64,000 bases of DNA from Candidatus Electryonea clarkiae. Its GTDB lineage: Bacteria; Electryoneota; Electryoneia; Electryoneales; Electryoneaceae. The stretch is from positions 31,140 to 95,139 of the forward strand of contig JAVCCM010000059.1 in NCBI GenBank assembly GCA_030765455.1. The letters are read 5' to 3'. A program made the position numbers and the translations under genes. The first letter of the stretch is position 1, and each line of letters starts with the position of its first letter. Shown piece by piece: positions 54,746 to 63,847 of this stretch. Under the pieces are notes generated by a model, which saw only the letters and a list, made by a program, of their open reading frames with translations, ran no database searches and was not told where the DNA came from.

Positions 54746-55567
54746 TTATTTTTCTTTTAACATCGTATCATTTCGAAGCTCATTTGCAAGAGTTGTCGAG
54801 ATCCAGAATGTCTTATCTTCCTTCACCTTTATATGCCCGCCACTTCCTCTCCCTTTACCCCCACCTCTACCGCCCATTCCTCCACCTTTACCTCCCCCTC
54901 GCATGCCACTAAGCCCAGCTCTGCCTCTTTGACGTGATCCAGGAATGTCGATTCCTATGGATATTGTTTCGCCGGGAAAGAACTCTTCATATACGAATGG
55001 GTAATTGTCGTGATTCAGGGGAATTTCAAGTTCCATTACAACAATACCGTGATCTTCGAAGTGTCGAGCTTGAATGCCGTAATTTGTTCCTTGATCGATA
55101 GGATAATAACCATCATTACGTTTATCTATCAGTACAATGGAAGCATTGTGTAGATGGGGTGGAATTGAATTTGATGTCTGCTTGAAATGTTCTGGCTCCA
55201 TCTGGTTGCGGTGTCGATTAGAGGACATAGACTTAGTGAAGTATGGATCACGATAACGGATACCACATTGTTTTTCATGGCTATCTCCTGGATTGATCCA
55301 CATCTTTACACCCACAGATCCAAGCATATTTTTTATTTTTTTATTATCGGTTTTTAATAAGATATAAAGTGATGTGGAATTATTTGCCACGCCGTAAGCG
55401 AGGTTATAGTCTTCATTGAAAGATCGAGGAAGTTGATCCCAGTCTTGGGACATTCCATCAACACTTATTGGTGCAGTCGTCCAACTTGACGACAATTCGT
55501 CTCCTGAACATCCTATAATTGCTAAGATTAAAAACAGACAACCGGTTAGTTTGTAAAACAATTTCAT
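54746..55567 (-). CDS. Lipoprotein with CBM9/DOMON-like domain and Gly-rich tail
   Basis: 273 aa. Lipobox LAIIGC at the start. Residues about 30-180 resemble CBM9-like/DOMON beta-sandwich ligand-binding domains (TTAPISVDGMSQDWDQLP, YNLAYGVANNSTSLYILLKT, SVGVKMWINPG). A Gly/Arg/Lys-rich stretch (MRGGGKGGGMGGRGGGKGRG, about 220-240) is unusual for a lipoprotein. Located 103 bases upstream of the TonB receptor in the same direction, so likely part of the same uptake system. Ligand unknown. Confidence 0.65.
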   Translation of the reverse strand: MKLFYKLTGCLFLILAIIGCSGDELSSSWTTAPISVDGMSQDWDQLPRSFNEDYNLAYGVANNSTSLYILLKTDNKKIKNMLGSVGVKMWINPGDSHEKQCGIRYRDPYFTKSMSSNRHRNQMEPEHFKQTSNSIPPHLHNASIVLIDKRNDGYYPIDQGTNYGIQARHFEDHGIVVMELEIPLNHDNYPFVYEEFFPGETISIGIDIPGSRQRGRAGLSGMRGGGKGGGMGGRGGGKGRGSGGHIKVKEDKTFWISTTLANELRNDTMLKEK

Positions 55568-55714
55568 GAGTTTGAAAATCCTGAACAGGTAAGTATTGTG
55601 TATGTGTAATAAGCTGTATTCATAGGATTGGACGCTATACTGCTGGAATGGTTTAAAGGGATACGAAATAATATTATTGCACCGATGAAATGATTGTGTT
55701 AACGTTGATAATTC

Positions 55715-55780
55715 TGGTTGGGACGAGAGGACTTGAATCTCCTCCCACTTCTAAAGCGAATGTGCTACTGGCTGTGCAAA
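55715..55780 (-). pseudogene. tRNA-like 3' fragment (degenerate)
   Basis: Read on the minus strand, the 3' side resembles a tRNA: an acceptor-like CGTCCCA, discriminator A and an encoded CCA (55717-55715), preceded by a T-arm-like GATTCAAGTCCTC. The T stem has a mismatch, the anticodon arm cannot be folded with a normal T33, and the 5' acceptor complement is missing. It is probably a remnant of a tRNA, as left by integration or decay, or a chance match. Confidence 0.35.
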
Positions 55781-55786
55781 ACCATG

Positions 55787-56965
55787 TTAAAATAGGGATT
55801 CCAGAAATTCCCTGGTTTTTTCTCCTCGCTTCTCCCAAAGCAGGTTTTTTGCCTTTTGATGCGCTTTTTCGGCAAGCTCTCTATGCAATTCCGGTGAATT
55901 CGATATTTTTTTTATTGCAATGCTTAATTCTTTTCCATTATCTGGTTGAACATAATAAACCGAGTCGTCTGCCAATTCTCGAACAGATGGAAGATCGCTT
56001 GTAATTACCGGTATTGAATGTGCCAAGTAATCAAATAATTTCGACGGAGCTGTCAAATACCTGTTATAGAAACTGTTATCCAGGGGAAGGACTGCGATAC
56101 TTGACTTATCAAGGTTGGTGCGCATCTCCTGATCCGAAAGCCAACCGGTTATTTCTACTGAGTTTTTTAGCCCAAGAGAAACAACTTTATCCTCTAATTG
56201 CCCAATCTCGGCTTTGTCACGTCCACCGGCAAAGATTAATTTCCAATCCGGGAGTTTAGATTTAATAAATGCTTCGAGGAGCAAATGCACTCCTTTTTTC
56301 GCCTGAAAACTGCCTAAATAGATAATCGTTTTGAAGCGAAATCTCTCTGGATCAGGCAACCGGGTTTTATCTAATCCGGGATGTATTGCTTCTATCTTTG
56401 GTCCATGAACTGTATTTCTATAAAGGTCAGCCTGTGCTTCAAGGAGAGTAATTAAACCATCAAGTGAAGGTAGATATCGATTTTCAAGTTTTTGATACCG
56501 GAGCCATCTTTTTCCCGACAGATCTTCCCTTTCATCCAATTTTACGTAATAATTATGCGAATCATGAATTGTCTTTAATCCTGATTTCCCCCATTTTTGA
56601 AGATAAGGAAGCGCCCTGGTGTCGCGGCTCATGACAATATTCACGCCGTATTCTTTCCTAAGACGATTCAACAGCAGCCCAGCTTTGTTAAGGAAAATTA
56701 TTCTATCTGAAGCCGGACGCCAGAATGGCATTTTGATCACATGGATTTTGAGATTTTCAGATGGTTCAATTCCATATTCATCCCGCAAAACTGATTGACC
56801 ATCTCCCCCATGCCCATTAAAACCTCTTGCCGCTGACTGCACTATCAGGTGCGTTTTTATACCAGCGCCTGCCACAGCATTCATGAATCGCGCCGTGAAT
56901 TGCCCGGCAGGTATAGCGGATGGGAAACGTAATATATTAACGTATGCCAGAATCGGTTCAATCAT
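55787..56965 (-). CDS. GT4 family glycosyltransferase
   Basis: 392 aa from ATG 56965. GT-B fold. The C-terminal half has KTIIYLGSFQAKKGVHLLLEAF, KLIFAGGRDKAEIGQLE, VEITGWLSDQEMRTNLDKSSI and the nucleotide-sugar EX7E region TAPSKLFDYLAHSIPVITSD. The N-terminal half shows HDSHNYYVKLDERE. It transfers a sugar from a nucleotide donor to an unknown acceptor. Monocistronic. Confidence 0.87.
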   Translation of the reverse strand: MIEPILAYVNILRFPSAIPAGQFTARFMNAVAGAGIKTHLIVQSAARGFNGHGGDGQSVLRDEYGIEPSENLKIHVIKMPFWRPASDRIIFLNKAGLLLNRLRKEYGVNIVMSRDTRALPYLQKWGKSGLKTIHDSHNYYVKLDEREDLSGKRWLRYQKLENRYLPSLDGLITLLEAQADLYRNTVHGPKIEAIHPGLDKTRLPDPERFRFKTIIYLGSFQAKKGVHLLLEAFIKSKLPDWKLIFAGGRDKAEIGQLEDKVVSLGLKNSVEITGWLSDQEMRTNLDKSSIAVLPLDNSFYNRYLTAPSKLFDYLAHSIPVITSDLPSVRELADDSVYYVQPDNGKELSIAIKKISNSPELHRELAEKAHQKAKNLLWEKRGEKTREFLESLF

Positions 56966-57059
56966 CAAAAATCTGCGAGTAAATTATCATTGTTAAGTTT
57001 TGAATACAACCAAACTGAATTAAATGCTTCGAGATGTTACTTTATTCCAAGGTAAATAT

Positions 57060-57091
57060 AAAAAATCCCCGGTCAGAAATTTTGACCGGGG
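57060..57091 (-). terminator. Rho-independent terminator of the NYN gene
   Basis: Minus strand: CCCCGGTCA (57091-57083), loop AAATTTC, TGACCGGGG (57075-57067), a perfect 9-bp stem, then ATTTTTT. It lies 20 bases past the stop codon of the NYN-domain gene. Confidence 0.88.
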
Positions 57092-57111
57092 TTATGTAAA
57101 GAATGAATAAG

Positions 57112-57807
57112 CTATTCTGTATATGGAGTTTCAGCTTCAGGTTCAACCTCAAGTTCGGCTTCAGGTTCAAATTCGGGTTCAGGTTCAACTTCAGGTTCAG
57201 GTTCAGGTTCAGGTTCCTCTTCTACTCTCTCAACCACAACTCTTTCATCCTCAGGGCTGATAAAAATGTCTTTGAGTAACACCTCATCAAAATAAAATAC
57301 CTTATCGGCTCGTGTTGCGAGAGATTCAGATAAACCCCTTGGGAAGAAAGCGCTGCAAACAACTATTCCCATCTCCTTACTGAATTCAATCAGATCAGCA
57401 AGGTCTTTGTCACCTGAAACTATTACTGCAACTTCACAAGCTCTATTAACTGCAAGACGAACAAGATCAATAGCTAATTTTACATCCAAACCTTTTTCAA
57501 CTGCATAGTGTTTCCTTGCCATAGACTCGTCACCACGAACTTGGTAATAAACCAATTTTCCCAACCTGAGAGTGAGGTGTGAAGTATGAGCAAGATGAGT
57601 GATAAACCGTTGTTGTTTTTCATAATTATCAGGATCAAATTCAGGGTCAACTTTAGCGTTATAATAATATATTCGAAGCAGGTCACCACCCGCCAATTCA
57701 GCCATTTTGTTTCCAAACCTATGAAAATCAACATCCATTCGACCAACATTATCCCGCAAGCCATTGTAGAAGTTACTACCATCGATAAAAACTGCTACTC
57801 GTTTCAT
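57112..57807 (-). CDS. NYN (PIN-like) domain protein with acidic repeat tail
   Basis: 231 aa. The NYN domain fills residues 1-170: VAVFIDGSNFYNGL (Asp8), YYYNAKVD, EKGLDVKLAIDLVRLA (Asp) and VAVIVSGDKDLADLIEFSKE (Asp), the acidic residues of the LabA/YacP-type metal-dependent RNase fold. The tail of about 45 residues is nearly pure Glu-Pro repeats (EPEPEPEVEPEPEFEPEAEL), coded by tandem repeats of a six-base GAACCT-type unit on the minus strand. Predicted RNase; target unknown. It has its own terminator. Confidence 0.85.
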   Translation of the reverse strand: MKRVAVFIDGSNFYNGLRDNVGRMDVDFHRFGNKMAELAGGDLLRIYYYNAKVDPEFDPDNYEKQQRFITHLAHTSHLTLRLGKLVYYQVRGDESMARKHYAVEKGLDVKLAIDLVRLAVNRACEVAVIVSGDKDLADLIEFSKEMGIVVCSAFFPRGLSESLATRADKVFYFDEVLLKDIFISPEDERVVVERVEEEPEPEPEPEVEPEPEFEPEAELEVEPEAETPYTE

Positions 57808-58287
57808 ACGTTACTCCCATGTTGTTTTTGCTCATAATCATGCTGTATGAGTCTTGATGAAAACGCAAAATTCTTAGCATGTTGTCAGATGAGTAAAACT
57901 GTGGTTGGTTATAATTCCATTACCAATAATTGCTTATACATCTAACTGATAAAATTAAATTACCCTTGACATGAAATTTGGTTTAAAAAAGGGCTTGGGT
58001 CAAGAGTTCAGGATTATAAAGGCTCTTTATTTTTTCAGTTGAGTCTTATTCAATAATATCATTATCAATTAGATACTAATAATTTTATTCTGAATCTAAT
58101 GTTTTGTATCATTTGTTCAATTTAGAAAATCCAACATCAGGCAAATAGAAAATTGGCTACTGTTTACATTCAGATGCTTTACGCACCTTTATAAAAATCA
58201 TCTAATTCTATTTTTAACTTGATGCAATGAAAGATCAGCCTTAAACTTGATATCCAATTTCTATACAATTTTCTTCCGGAGCACTTA
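57808..58287. other. 480-base gap, nothing identified
   Basis: AT-rich sequence between two divergent genes. A TTGACA occurs near 57966 but without a matching -10 at the right distance. No gene, repeat or hairpin of note was found; it must contain the promoters of both flanking genes. Confidence 0.4.
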
Positions 58288-59850
58288 ATGTCTGAAAAAC
58301 CTTCTAAATTACACAAACCCAAAGATAAAGAGGAGCAGGGAACAGGTTTTGCCCGTCGTACAGATTTTAAATGGCTTGGATTAGGAGTTGTTGTATTTAT
58401 CCTACTGGCTGTAGTTATGCCATTGCCTGAATCCATGTTAACCAAAGCACAAGAGTTGTTCGTAAAATTATCCCCTGAAGCACAGGCTGAGACATCTCCG
58501 GAAACAATAGCTTACAATATCAAAATCATCATTGCGCTGCTTGGAATGTGCGTAGTATTCTTCGCGACTGAAGCAATTCCGTTACCGGCAGTTGCCTTGA
58601 TTATTGGTCTGGTGCAACTGTTTTTCGGCACAACTCCTCCCTTGCGTATTGTTGCCAGTTATGCACATGATGCAGTATGGTTTATCGCTGGATCATTAGC
58701 GCTGGGCGCGACACTTATAAAGTATGGATTGGACAAAAGAATCGGAATGCTTGTGATGCGGTTTTCAGGGACTAATATAAGACGCATCATTATCGGTCTT
58801 CTGCTTGGTACATCTATTCCTGCTGCTTTCATTGGTGAACATGCAGTTGCCGGGATGTACCTGCCCATTGCTTTAGCATTATATACCCTGACAAATAAGG
58901 AACAATCGTGTCCCAACCTTGGCAGGCTCCTTGCGATCACTGTCGCTTTCGGTTGTATGATCGGAGGTCCCATGTCGCCAACCGGTGGCGCCAGGAACGC
59001 GATTATGATTGGATTTCTTACCGATTTTGGAGTCGAAGTTACTTTTCTTAAATGGCTTTCCATGGGCGTCGCCTATACCCTTATAATGGTTGTCGTTATG
59101 TCGATAATTCTCCCGATCCTTTTCAAACCTGAAGTGAAAGATCTATCCTATGCCGTGTCCATCCTGTCGAAAGATCTGGAAAAACATGGGAAAATGACCG
59201 GCAAACAGTGGCTGGTCACCGCAATTATGGCATTGGTAGTATTCCTCTGGATCACTGACAAGAGCCTGGTCAAAGGTGTCCTGGGTTTCTCCCTGGGTCT
59301 TGGAGGAATAGCAATTCTCGGAACAGTTATCTATATGTTACTTGGGCTTACAACCTGGAAAGATTATGAAGGAGGTGTTAGCTGGGGCGTAGTGATTCTT
59401 TATGCAGGCGCTATCTCCCTGGGAGCTGCTTTTAAATCTACCGGGGCGGCATCCTGGCTGGCGGAAGGCATTATGTCGGCTGTTGAACCTCTTGGTATTT
59501 CATCGGGACTTCCGTTGATCATCCTGGTCGTATTGGTAGGCGCTTCTTTGACAAATCTGATGAGCGCTGGTGCAACCGTGGCTGTAATCGGTCCGGTCAT
59601 CCTAGGAATGGCGGAAAGCTCTGGCACAAACCCCTTACTGGTCGGCATTGCGTTAGCTATCTCTACTTCAGCGGCTTTCTGGTTAGTCATAGGTACTCCA
59701 GCCAGTTCTATTGTTTACAGCAGTGGACTGCTGACCGCAAAGGATTTCATCAGGGGCGGTTCACTCGCCTGGCCCCTGGCAGTACTTGCAATATTAGGAA
59801 TGATAGTGATTTATTGGATTCCTGTCCTGGGAATAAAAGTTGGTATGTAA
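58288..59850 (+). CDS. SLC13/DASS-family sodium:anion symporter
   Basis: 520 aa with about twelve transmembrane segments. The family pattern is visible in two halves: FAAIGEHAV-like region (FIGEHAVAGMYLPIALALYT), MIGGPMSPTGGARNAIMIGF, and in the second half SLTNLMSAGATVAVIGPVIL and IGTPASSIVYSSGLLTAKDF. SLC13 members carry sulfate or di/tricarboxylates with sodium; motifs do not decide which. In a sulfur-respiring organism sulfate uptake is plausible. GGAG precedes the ATG. Followed by a small membrane protein. Confidence 0.85.
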   Translation: MSEKPSKLHKPKDKEEQGTGFARRTDFKWLGLGVVVFILLAVVMPLPESMLTKAQELFVKLSPEAQAETSPETIAYNIKIIIALLGMCVVFFATEAIPLPAVALIIGLVQLFFGTTPPLRIVASYAHDAVWFIAGSLALGATLIKYGLDKRIGMLVMRFSGTNIRRIIIGLLLGTSIPAAFIGEHAVAGMYLPIALALYTLTNKEQSCPNLGRLLAITVAFGCMIGGPMSPTGGARNAIMIGFLTDFGVEVTFLKWLSMGVAYTLIMVVVMSIILPILFKPEVKDLSYAVSILSKDLEKHGKMTGKQWLVTAIMALVVFLWITDKSLVKGVLGFSLGLGGIAILGTVIYMLLGLTTWKDYEGGVSWGVVILYAGAISLGAAFKSTGAASWLAEGIMSAVEPLGISSGLPLIILVVLVGASLTNLMSAGATVAVIGPVILGMAESSGTNPLLVGIALAISTSAAFWLVIGTPASSIVYSSGLLTAKDFIRGGSLAWPLAVLAILGMIVIYWIPVLGIKVGM

Positions 59851-59874
59851 GACAAGAATGGAGGATATTGATAA

Positions 59875-60237
59875 ATGGAACTTGTCATAGCCCTTGCAGT
59901 AATGGTAATCCTTTTCTTCATCGTTCTTATGCGCAGAAAAGAACGAATTAGCGAAGCCGACAGACACACATCACAAAAACAGGAGGAAAAGACAGCATTT
60001 AATGAAAATAAATATGTTACTTATGGTCAGGTACAGGAAGTTCTCTCTGTCATCAATAAAGAGATTAAGGAGAAAATTGACGATGAAGAAAAACGAAATC
60101 TCATGATGGAAATGGCTAATGAATGGGCGGAAATGAAAATATCATCATTTCAGTCCAAGAGGTCATGGCTGAGAACTCCAAAAGAACATCATGTTGCTAC
60201 CGACATTGAGCAAGTCCATGGTAAGCAAATCAGATAG
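59875..60237 (+). CDS. Small membrane-anchored protein downstream of the SLC13 permease
   Basis: 120 aa with GGAGG about ten bases before the ATG, 24 bases after the permease stop. One N-terminal transmembrane segment (residues 2-19), then a basic stop-transfer (RRKER) and a cytoplasmic helical region rich in Glu/Lys (VQEVLSVINKEIKEKIDDEE). Operon spacing suggests a regulator or chaperone for the permease; no family recognised. Confidence 0.65.
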   Translation: MELVIALAVMVILFFIVLMRRKERISEADRHTSQKQEEKTAFNENKYVTYGQVQEVLSVINKEIKEKIDDEEKRNLMMEMANEWAEMKISSFQSKRSWLRTPKEHHVATDIEQVHGKQIR

Positions 60238-60463
60238 AAATTTTTTGCGTCTCTGTGATACTATGTATAAGATATTGTCTTTGTCAATAATATAATGTCT
60301 CCATCTATTGACAAATCAAGATATTGTAATTTGATAATTGAAGAATCGCAGTCAATACTATAACCCTTTCTTAGAAGACTCAAATTTTTCCGCTTATCTT
60401 CAAATTTCTTCCAGATTATTCTGTTTTCCACTCTGTTGATTACTTACTTTCATTCAAGGGTAA

Positions 60464-60491
60464 TTGACATTTTTATACTATTCATTATTTT
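60464..60491 (+). promoter_or_regulatory. Possible promoter of the PhzF gene
   Basis: The -35 TTGACA (60464-60469, perfect) is followed after 16 bases by TATTTT (60486-60491, 4 of 6 matches). It would give a short leader of about 12 bases before the ATG at 60510. Confidence 0.4.
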
Positions 60492-60509
60492 TTAACCAGT
60501 GAGCTAACG

Positions 60510-61295
60510 ATGACAATACCAATCTATCAAGTAGATGCTTTTACGAACATAGTATTCGGTGGAAATCCTGCGGCGGTTTGTTGCCTTGAGGAATGGCTTG
60601 ATGACGAAATACTCCAGGATATCGCTTTAGAAAACAATCTATCTGAAACTGCTTTTCTTGTAAAAGCAAAAGAATTCTATGAACTCAGATGGTTTACTCC
60701 AACAACCGAAGTCGATTTATGTGGTCACGCTACTCTTGCCGCCGCATACGTAATATTTGAATTCATTGAATCTGACAAATCATTATTGAAATTTTCTACT
60801 CAGAGCGGAATGTTAAGTGTAAGAAAAACTGATGATATGCTTACCCTGGATTTTCCGAGTCGAAAACCTTCTGAAATTCCCGCAATAGATGACTTGACAG
60901 ACGCCCTCGGTTCTAAACCGGCTGAGTTATGGAAGGCGTCAAGAGACTTGATGGCAGTATTTGAAAATGAATCACAAATTAGAGGATTAAAACCAAACTT
61001 TGAAAAACTGAAACAATTGCCGGATACATTTGCTGTAATTGTAACTGCAAAAGGTAATGATGTAGATTTTACCTCACGGTTTTTCGCTCCCAGGGTCGGC
61101 ATAAACGAAGATCCCGTCACTGGTTCAGCACATTGCACTCTAATCCCTTATTGGTCAGAACGTCTGGGTAAAAATAAGCTGCACGCTCTACAGGTATCTG
61201 ATCGAGGTGGAGAATTATTCTGTGAAGATTGCAATGATCGTGTACTAATTAGCGGTAAAGCTGTACTCTACCTGAAAGGGAATATTAATATTTAA
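60510..61295 (+). CDS. PhzF family isomerase/epimerase-like protein
   Basis: 261 aa. IYQVDAFTNIVFGGNPAAVC at the start, catalytic Glu46 in NNLSETAFLV, DLCGHATLAAAYV and DPVTGSAHCTLIPYWSE. Diaminopimelate-epimerase-like fold. Most non-phenazine members have unknown substrates; none of the phenazine genes is here. Monocistronic. Confidence 0.9.
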   Translation: MTIPIYQVDAFTNIVFGGNPAAVCCLEEWLDDEILQDIALENNLSETAFLVKAKEFYELRWFTPTTEVDLCGHATLAAAYVIFEFIESDKSLLKFSTQSGMLSVRKTDDMLTLDFPSRKPSEIPAIDDLTDALGSKPAELWKASRDLMAVFENESQIRGLKPNFEKLKQLPDTFAVIVTAKGNDVDFTSRFFAPRVGINEDPVTGSAHCTLIPYWSERLGKNKLHALQVSDRGGELFCEDCNDRVLISGKAVLYLKGNINI

Positions 61296-61550
61296 CCAGT
61301 TATGACATAGGAGCCTGAATATAATTATGGTTGAATTTATCTGTGTAGCATTATGCAACTCCATCCATGAAATCTCTTAATTTTCATTGTTCATATCTAA
61401 TTAAGATTTAAGAGATAATAATTTGAAAGCTGGATAATGATCAGGGCATAAAAATTGCTTTACTCTTTCTTTTTATCAAGTTGCATGTAAAGTTTTAATA
61501 TTCATTTCACGAAACACCAAAGTAGATAATCATTAAAACAAGGAGGCACA

Positions 61551-63584
61551 ATGTTTGTTCGGAAGGGAATTGTCTTGGGCTCCGGTATTCTGTTATTAGT
61601 CTTTGCCGGATTGATGATCAGCAGTTGTTCGACTACCACCGAAAAAGTGGAACTGATTCCATTGGAAGTTCTATTTGGTAATCCCGACAAGGTTACCGCG
61701 CGGATGTCGCCAAAAGGAGACTATTTGACATATGTAGCCCCATACGAAGGGGTACTAAATATCTGGATTCGTACCATAGGGAAGGATGATGATCAGCCTT
61801 TGACAAAAGACAAAGGTCGTGGAATCAGAAAATATAAGTGGGCATACAACGGCGAACAGGTGATCTATGTCCAGGATCAGGACGGTGATGAAAACTGGCG
61901 TATATATGCTGTTGATGTCGCCACGTCGAAGGTACTAAGCCTTATTCCGGCAGATCCTGCGATTAAACACAAAGTACAGGCGCAGCTTTTAGCATCAATA
62001 CCTGAACGCCCCAATGAAGTACTTATTGGATTGAACAAACGTAACGAGAGAATGCATGATGTCTATTTGCTGAATCTCAGAACCGGCAATCTTAAACTTG
62101 TTGAAAAATCCAATCCCCAGGTATTAGGCTGGCAAATCGATCACAATTTGGTTATCAGGGGTTTCACCCGTGCGAACCCTGACGGTGGTCAGACACTTTT
62201 GCTCCGCGTCGGAGACAAAGGACCTTTCAATGAGATAATAAGTTGGGGATCCGAGGACATGTTAGGCAGTGGAGTCGTAGGATTTACTGCTGATAATAAC
62301 AGCTTATATATCATTGACAGCCGTAACAGGAATGCCGGCGCATTGATAGAATATGAGATCACCAACGGCAATATCAAAGTGATCGCAGAGGATGAACAAT
62401 ATGACATCAGTGGTATTGAAACGCACCCAACTGAGCACACTGTTCAGGCTGTTGTCTTTCAACGAGACAAGGCTGACTGGCAAATAATCGATGCATCTAT
62501 TCAAGCTGATATTGATTTAATCCAGCAAACAAATCCGGGAGATTTTAACATAACCAATCGAACTTTGGATGATAAAAAATGGATGATTGCTTATGATCAG
62601 GATAACGGACCTGTAAAATACTATCTTTATGATCGTGATGCAGCAAAACTCGAATTTCTCTTCAATCATCGTGAAGCATTAGTTGGAATGCCTCTTGTTT
62701 CAATGAAACCAATCCAGTTTACGAGTCAGGACGGACTGGAGATACATGGCTACCTGACAGTTCCAAAAAATTGGAAAGGTCCAGGCCCTATGGTGCTTAA
62801 TGTGCATGGAGGTCCCTGGCATCGTGATACGTGGGGTTATAATCCGGAAGCTCAGTGGATGGCAAACCGGGGTTACGCCTGTCTCCAGGTTAATTTCCGC
62901 AGCTCGACCGGATATGGCAAAAAATTTACCAATGCGGGTGACCGGGAATGGGGAGGCAAAATACAGAATGATCTAACTGATGCAGTAAAATGGGCTATCA
63001 GTGAAGGTATCGCCGATCCTGAAAAAGTTGTTATTTACGGTGGGAGCTTCGGTGGCTATGCTACACTCGCTGGAGTTACTTTTACACCAGACCTTTACAC
63101 TGCCGGAGTTTCTATCGTCGGACCGTCCAATCTTGAGACGTTCCTGAATACTATCCCGCCATATTGGGAATCTTTCCGCAAAGTTATGGATCAGAGAGTA
63201 GGTAAAATTCCGAGATATGACAGTGGACATCAAACAGGTCAACCAAAAGTTGAGGCTGATTTCACATCGGACGAGAAAAAGGAAATCGACTTCCTTCATA
63301 GCAGATCACCATTGTTTCATGTTAACAATGTTAAAGTGCCGATGCTGATCGCCCAGGGCGCAAATGATCCAAGGGTTAATAAGGCTGAATCTGATCAGTT
63401 CGTCCAGGCGATGAAAGACAACGGGCTTAAGGTGGAATATGTTGTGTATGAAAATGAAGGACATGGTTTCGCCCGCCCGGAGAACCGTATGGATTTCTAT
63501 CGACGCACTGAAAAGTTCCTCGCGGAACAGCTCGGAGGTCGATGCGAAGAGGTTCCTGAAACCGAAACAACGAGCACTAAATAA
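61551..63584 (+). CDS. S9 prolyl oligopeptidase family lipoprotein
   Basis: 677 aa. Lipobox LMISSC (Cys about residue 25) with AAGGAGG before the ATG. Residues 40-370 form a beta-propeller (WIRTIGKDDDQPLTKDKGRG, KWAYNGEQVIYVQDQDGDENW). The alpha/beta-hydrolase domain has the GGSFGG elbow with Ser499, Asp606 (GANDPRV) and His638 (EGHGFARPEN), with LNVHGGPWHRD near the oxyanion. A periplasmic or outer-membrane-tethered peptidase, probably for peptide scavenging together with the exported S8 proteases. Confidence 0.93.
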   Translation: MFVRKGIVLGSGILLLVFAGLMISSCSTTTEKVELIPLEVLFGNPDKVTARMSPKGDYLTYVAPYEGVLNIWIRTIGKDDDQPLTKDKGRGIRKYKWAYNGEQVIYVQDQDGDENWRIYAVDVATSKVLSLIPADPAIKHKVQAQLLASIPERPNEVLIGLNKRNERMHDVYLLNLRTGNLKLVEKSNPQVLGWQIDHNLVIRGFTRANPDGGQTLLLRVGDKGPFNEIISWGSEDMLGSGVVGFTADNNSLYIIDSRNRNAGALIEYEITNGNIKVIAEDEQYDISGIETHPTEHTVQAVVFQRDKADWQIIDASIQADIDLIQQTNPGDFNITNRTLDDKKWMIAYDQDNGPVKYYLYDRDAAKLEFLFNHREALVGMPLVSMKPIQFTSQDGLEIHGYLTVPKNWKGPGPMVLNVHGGPWHRDTWGYNPEAQWMANRGYACLQVNFRSSTGYGKKFTNAGDREWGGKIQNDLTDAVKWAISEGIADPEKVVIYGGSFGGYATLAGVTFTPDLYTAGVSIVGPSNLETFLNTIPPYWESFRKVMDQRVGKIPRYDSGHQTGQPKVEADFTSDEKKEIDFLHSRSPLFHVNNVKVPMLIAQGANDPRVNKAESDQFVQAMKDNGLKVEYVVYENEGHGFARPENRMDFYRRTEKFLAEQLGGRCEEVPETETTSTK

Positions 63585-63611
63585 AAGATATTCAGTTTGA
63601 TTGCCCCTTTT

Positions 63612-63681
63612 ACCGCCGAGATGCAGAGTACGCAGAGAATAAACCTATTGACTCAATCAGCGTACTCTTCGTCTCGGCGGT
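63612..63681. repeat. Inverted repeat after the S9 gene, CGCAGAG family
   Basis: Arms ACCGCCGAGATGCAGAGTAC...GC (63612-63633) and its partner (63660-63681) match at 20 of 22 positions, with a 26-base loop. Related in sequence to 8427-8492. It can fold into a stem-loop that may end the S9 transcript, although no clear T-run follows. Confidence 0.7.
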
Positions 63682-63847
63682 TGTTATTTAGGGTTTCCTG
63701 AATAAGAGTTCTCGAAAGTAATGCAGCATGAATAATCAAAAAATCATGGTTCTTCTTAATCTACAGACAAAAATAATACGAACATGATGCATTATTTCCA
63801 AGAAATATTATAAAGGAAATAAGCCGGATTATCTACACCCGGCAAGA

